NCBI GenBank assembly: GCA_017860765.1
Contig: JAGDMY010000076.1
Span: 1-6,958 of the forward strand
Reading direction: 5' to 3'
DNA: 6,958 nucleotides
Origin: Chloroflexota bacterium
GTDB lineage: Bacteria; Chloroflexota; Dehalococcoidia; Dehalococcoidales; UBA3254
The notes under the pieces were generated by a model that made no database searches, was not told the origin of the DNA, and worked only from the letters and a program-made list of their open reading frames with translations. Shown here one piece after another: positions 5,870-6,958 of this stretch (positions are counted from its first letter, which is position 1; every line of letters starts with the position of its first letter). A program made the translations under genes and the position numbers.

Positions 5870-6958
5870 ATGGTCTTAAGGTTGAAGATGAACCGCGGCA
5901 AGTTATCTGAAAGCAGCCCGGCCGGCAGGGTAAAGATCATCGATATCCTGGACGCCCTGCCCTTTTACGTCCTGCTGGTAGACGCCGACCATAATATCAT
6001 CGAAGCCAACAAAGCAGTCTACCGGCACCTGGGGGTGAAAAGGGAGGCAATTCTGGGCCAATACTGCCCGAAGGTAATTCACGGGCTGGACCACCCTTTT
6101 CACGGCTGCCCGCTGGAGGAGTCGGCAGAGAAGAATAAGGCTATCGAACGCGAAATATTCGATGAGGCCACCGGACGCTGGGTTGTATCAGCGATTTATC
6201 CCACCCGGTCTACCACCCGCCAGGGAAAAAGAATTTTCCTCCACATGGTTACCGATGTCACCGAACGCAAACAGGCCCAGGAGCAGCTGAGGGTCTCCCG
6301 TGAGCAGCTCAGGCGGCTGTCCGCACATCTGGAGTCGATCAGAGAAGAAGAGAAGAAGAAGATCGCCCGCGACCTGCATGATGAGACCAGCCAGGTCCTG
6401 GCCAGTCTGCATGCCCACCTGGAAGCCGCCATCGAGACGCTGCCCGCAGGCGAAAGCAAGAGCCGCGATCTCCTGAGAAAAGCCCAGGCCCTCTCCACCA
6501 CCATCCTGGATGACCTGCATAAGCTGATATATGAGTTGCGTCCTGTCGTCATAGATGAGCTGGGGCTGATAGCAGCTATCAACTCGCTGCTGGACGACAG
6601 TGTAAAGGTGACCGGCCTCAAGGTCAGGTTCAAGACCAGCGGAGAGGTGCGGAGGCTGTCGCCCGAACTGGAGATAACACTTTTTAGAGTAGTCCAGGAA
6701 GCCCTCAGCAACATTATTAAACATTCCCGCGCCCGACAGGCGGACATCCGCCTGTTTTTTAAGAGACGCAGTCTTAAAATCCGTATCCGGGACAACGGTA
6801 CCGGTTTCGATGTTCAAAAGATGCTGAACTCCACGGGCGGGACCCACAGTTTGGGACTGCTGGGTATGAGGGAACGGGTAGAGCTGGCCAACGGTTCCAT
6901 CAACATCAACTCCAGCCAGGGAGAGGGGACTGACATAGTTATCGAAGTACCTTTAAAT
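5870..6958 (+). CDS. PAS-domain sensor histidine kinase, HisKA_3/NarL-partner type, 3'-partial
   Basis: The reading frame is open from 5870 to the window end (363 codons). The final residues TDIVIEVPL resemble the end of the ATPase domain, so little is missing. A PAS domain spans about 24-130, ending in the VTDVTERK junction. A coiled-coil-like linker rich in Glu, Gln, Arg and Lys (134-164) leads to the HisKA_3 dimerisation domain, with phospho-acceptor His170 in IARDLHDETSQ and LRPVVIDELGL at 223-233. The HATPase domain has the N box QEALSNIIKHS (276-286), the G1 box DNGTGFD (308-314) and the G2-like GLLGMRERV (329-337). No membrane segment is present, so this is a cytoplasmic sensor. Such kinases phosphorylate LuxR/NarL-type response regulators, usually encoded next door. 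The PAS carries C66, H71-G72 and C80-P81, a possible cofactor or redox motif. The start is uncertain: ATG 5870 follows ggtggtg by 4 nt, while ATG 5888 follows aagg by 6 nt and removes six residues. Confidence 0.92.
   Translation, partial: MVLRLKMNRGKLSESSPAGRVKIIDILDALPFYVLLVDADHNIIEANKAVYRHLGVKREAILGQYCPKVIHGLDHPFHGCPLEESAEKNKAIEREIFDEATGRWVVSAIYPTRSTTRQGKRIFLHMVTDVTERKQAQEQLRVSREQLRRLSAHLESIREEEKKKIARDLHDETSQVLASLHAHLEAAIETLPAGESKSRDLLRKAQALSTTILDDLHKLIYELRPVVIDELGLIAAINSLLDDSVKVTGLKVRFKTSGEVRRLSPELEITLFRVVQEALSNIIKHSRARQADIRLFFKRRSLKIRIRDNGTGFDVQKMLNSTGGTHSLGLLGMRERVELANGSININSSQGEGTDIVIEVPLN

Noticed and set aside
6188..6847. Two long minus-strand frames opposite the histidine kinase
   Set aside because: Both are shadows of the plus-strand kinase, whose PAS, HisKA_3 and HATPase motifs are unmistakable in the other frame.

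Overview
The window looks like a chromosomal segment of a free-living bacterium with GC-rich genes separated by AT-rich spacers. A lepA-hemW pair, a secreted serpin-family inhibitor, a cytoplasmic PAS/HisKA_3 histidine kinase and a small two-helix membrane protein together suggest an anaerobic Chloroflexota lineage, perhaps Dehalococcoidia. This is an inference from gene content and recalled protein similarity, not a measured placement. No phage, transposon, CRISPR, tRNA or rRNA signal was seen.

Layout. From 2 to 1471 (+) lies most of lepA (elongation factor 4), cut at its 5' end by the window edge. A 143-nt spacer with an inverted array of a 7-nt repeat follows, then hemW (1615-2736, +), the radical-SAM heme chaperone. 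hemW meets a minus-strand serpin lipoprotein gene (2733-4010) tail to tail; the two stop codons share one palindromic CTAG. Upstream of the serpin is a perfect 14-bp tandem duplication made of AT palindromes. Next, also on the minus strand, is an exported alpha/beta-hydrolase (4124-5005). It is divergent from a small two-helix membrane protein (5286-5732, +). Their shared 280-nt intergenic region contains three related dyads spaced 21-22 bp apart, beside a TATAAT hexamer facing the hydrolase. A strong intrinsic terminator (5793-5839) closes the membrane-protein unit. A sensor histidine kinase gene (5870 to the window end, +) then begins and is cut at its 3' end.

How the genes relate. lepA and hemW are housekeeping genes that are neighbours in many bacteria. 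The serpin and hydrolase both act outside the cytoplasm and share orientation, but each has its own AT-rich upstream region, so separate transcripts are likely. The kinase is of the NarL/LiaS/NreB class and should signal to a LuxR-type response regulator, probably just beyond the window.

I did not find a clear new multi-gene system. The best leads are the helically phased dyads at 5060-5119, the heptamer array at 1497-1568, the palindromic duplication before the serpin gene, and a Cys/His motif in the kinase PAS domain.
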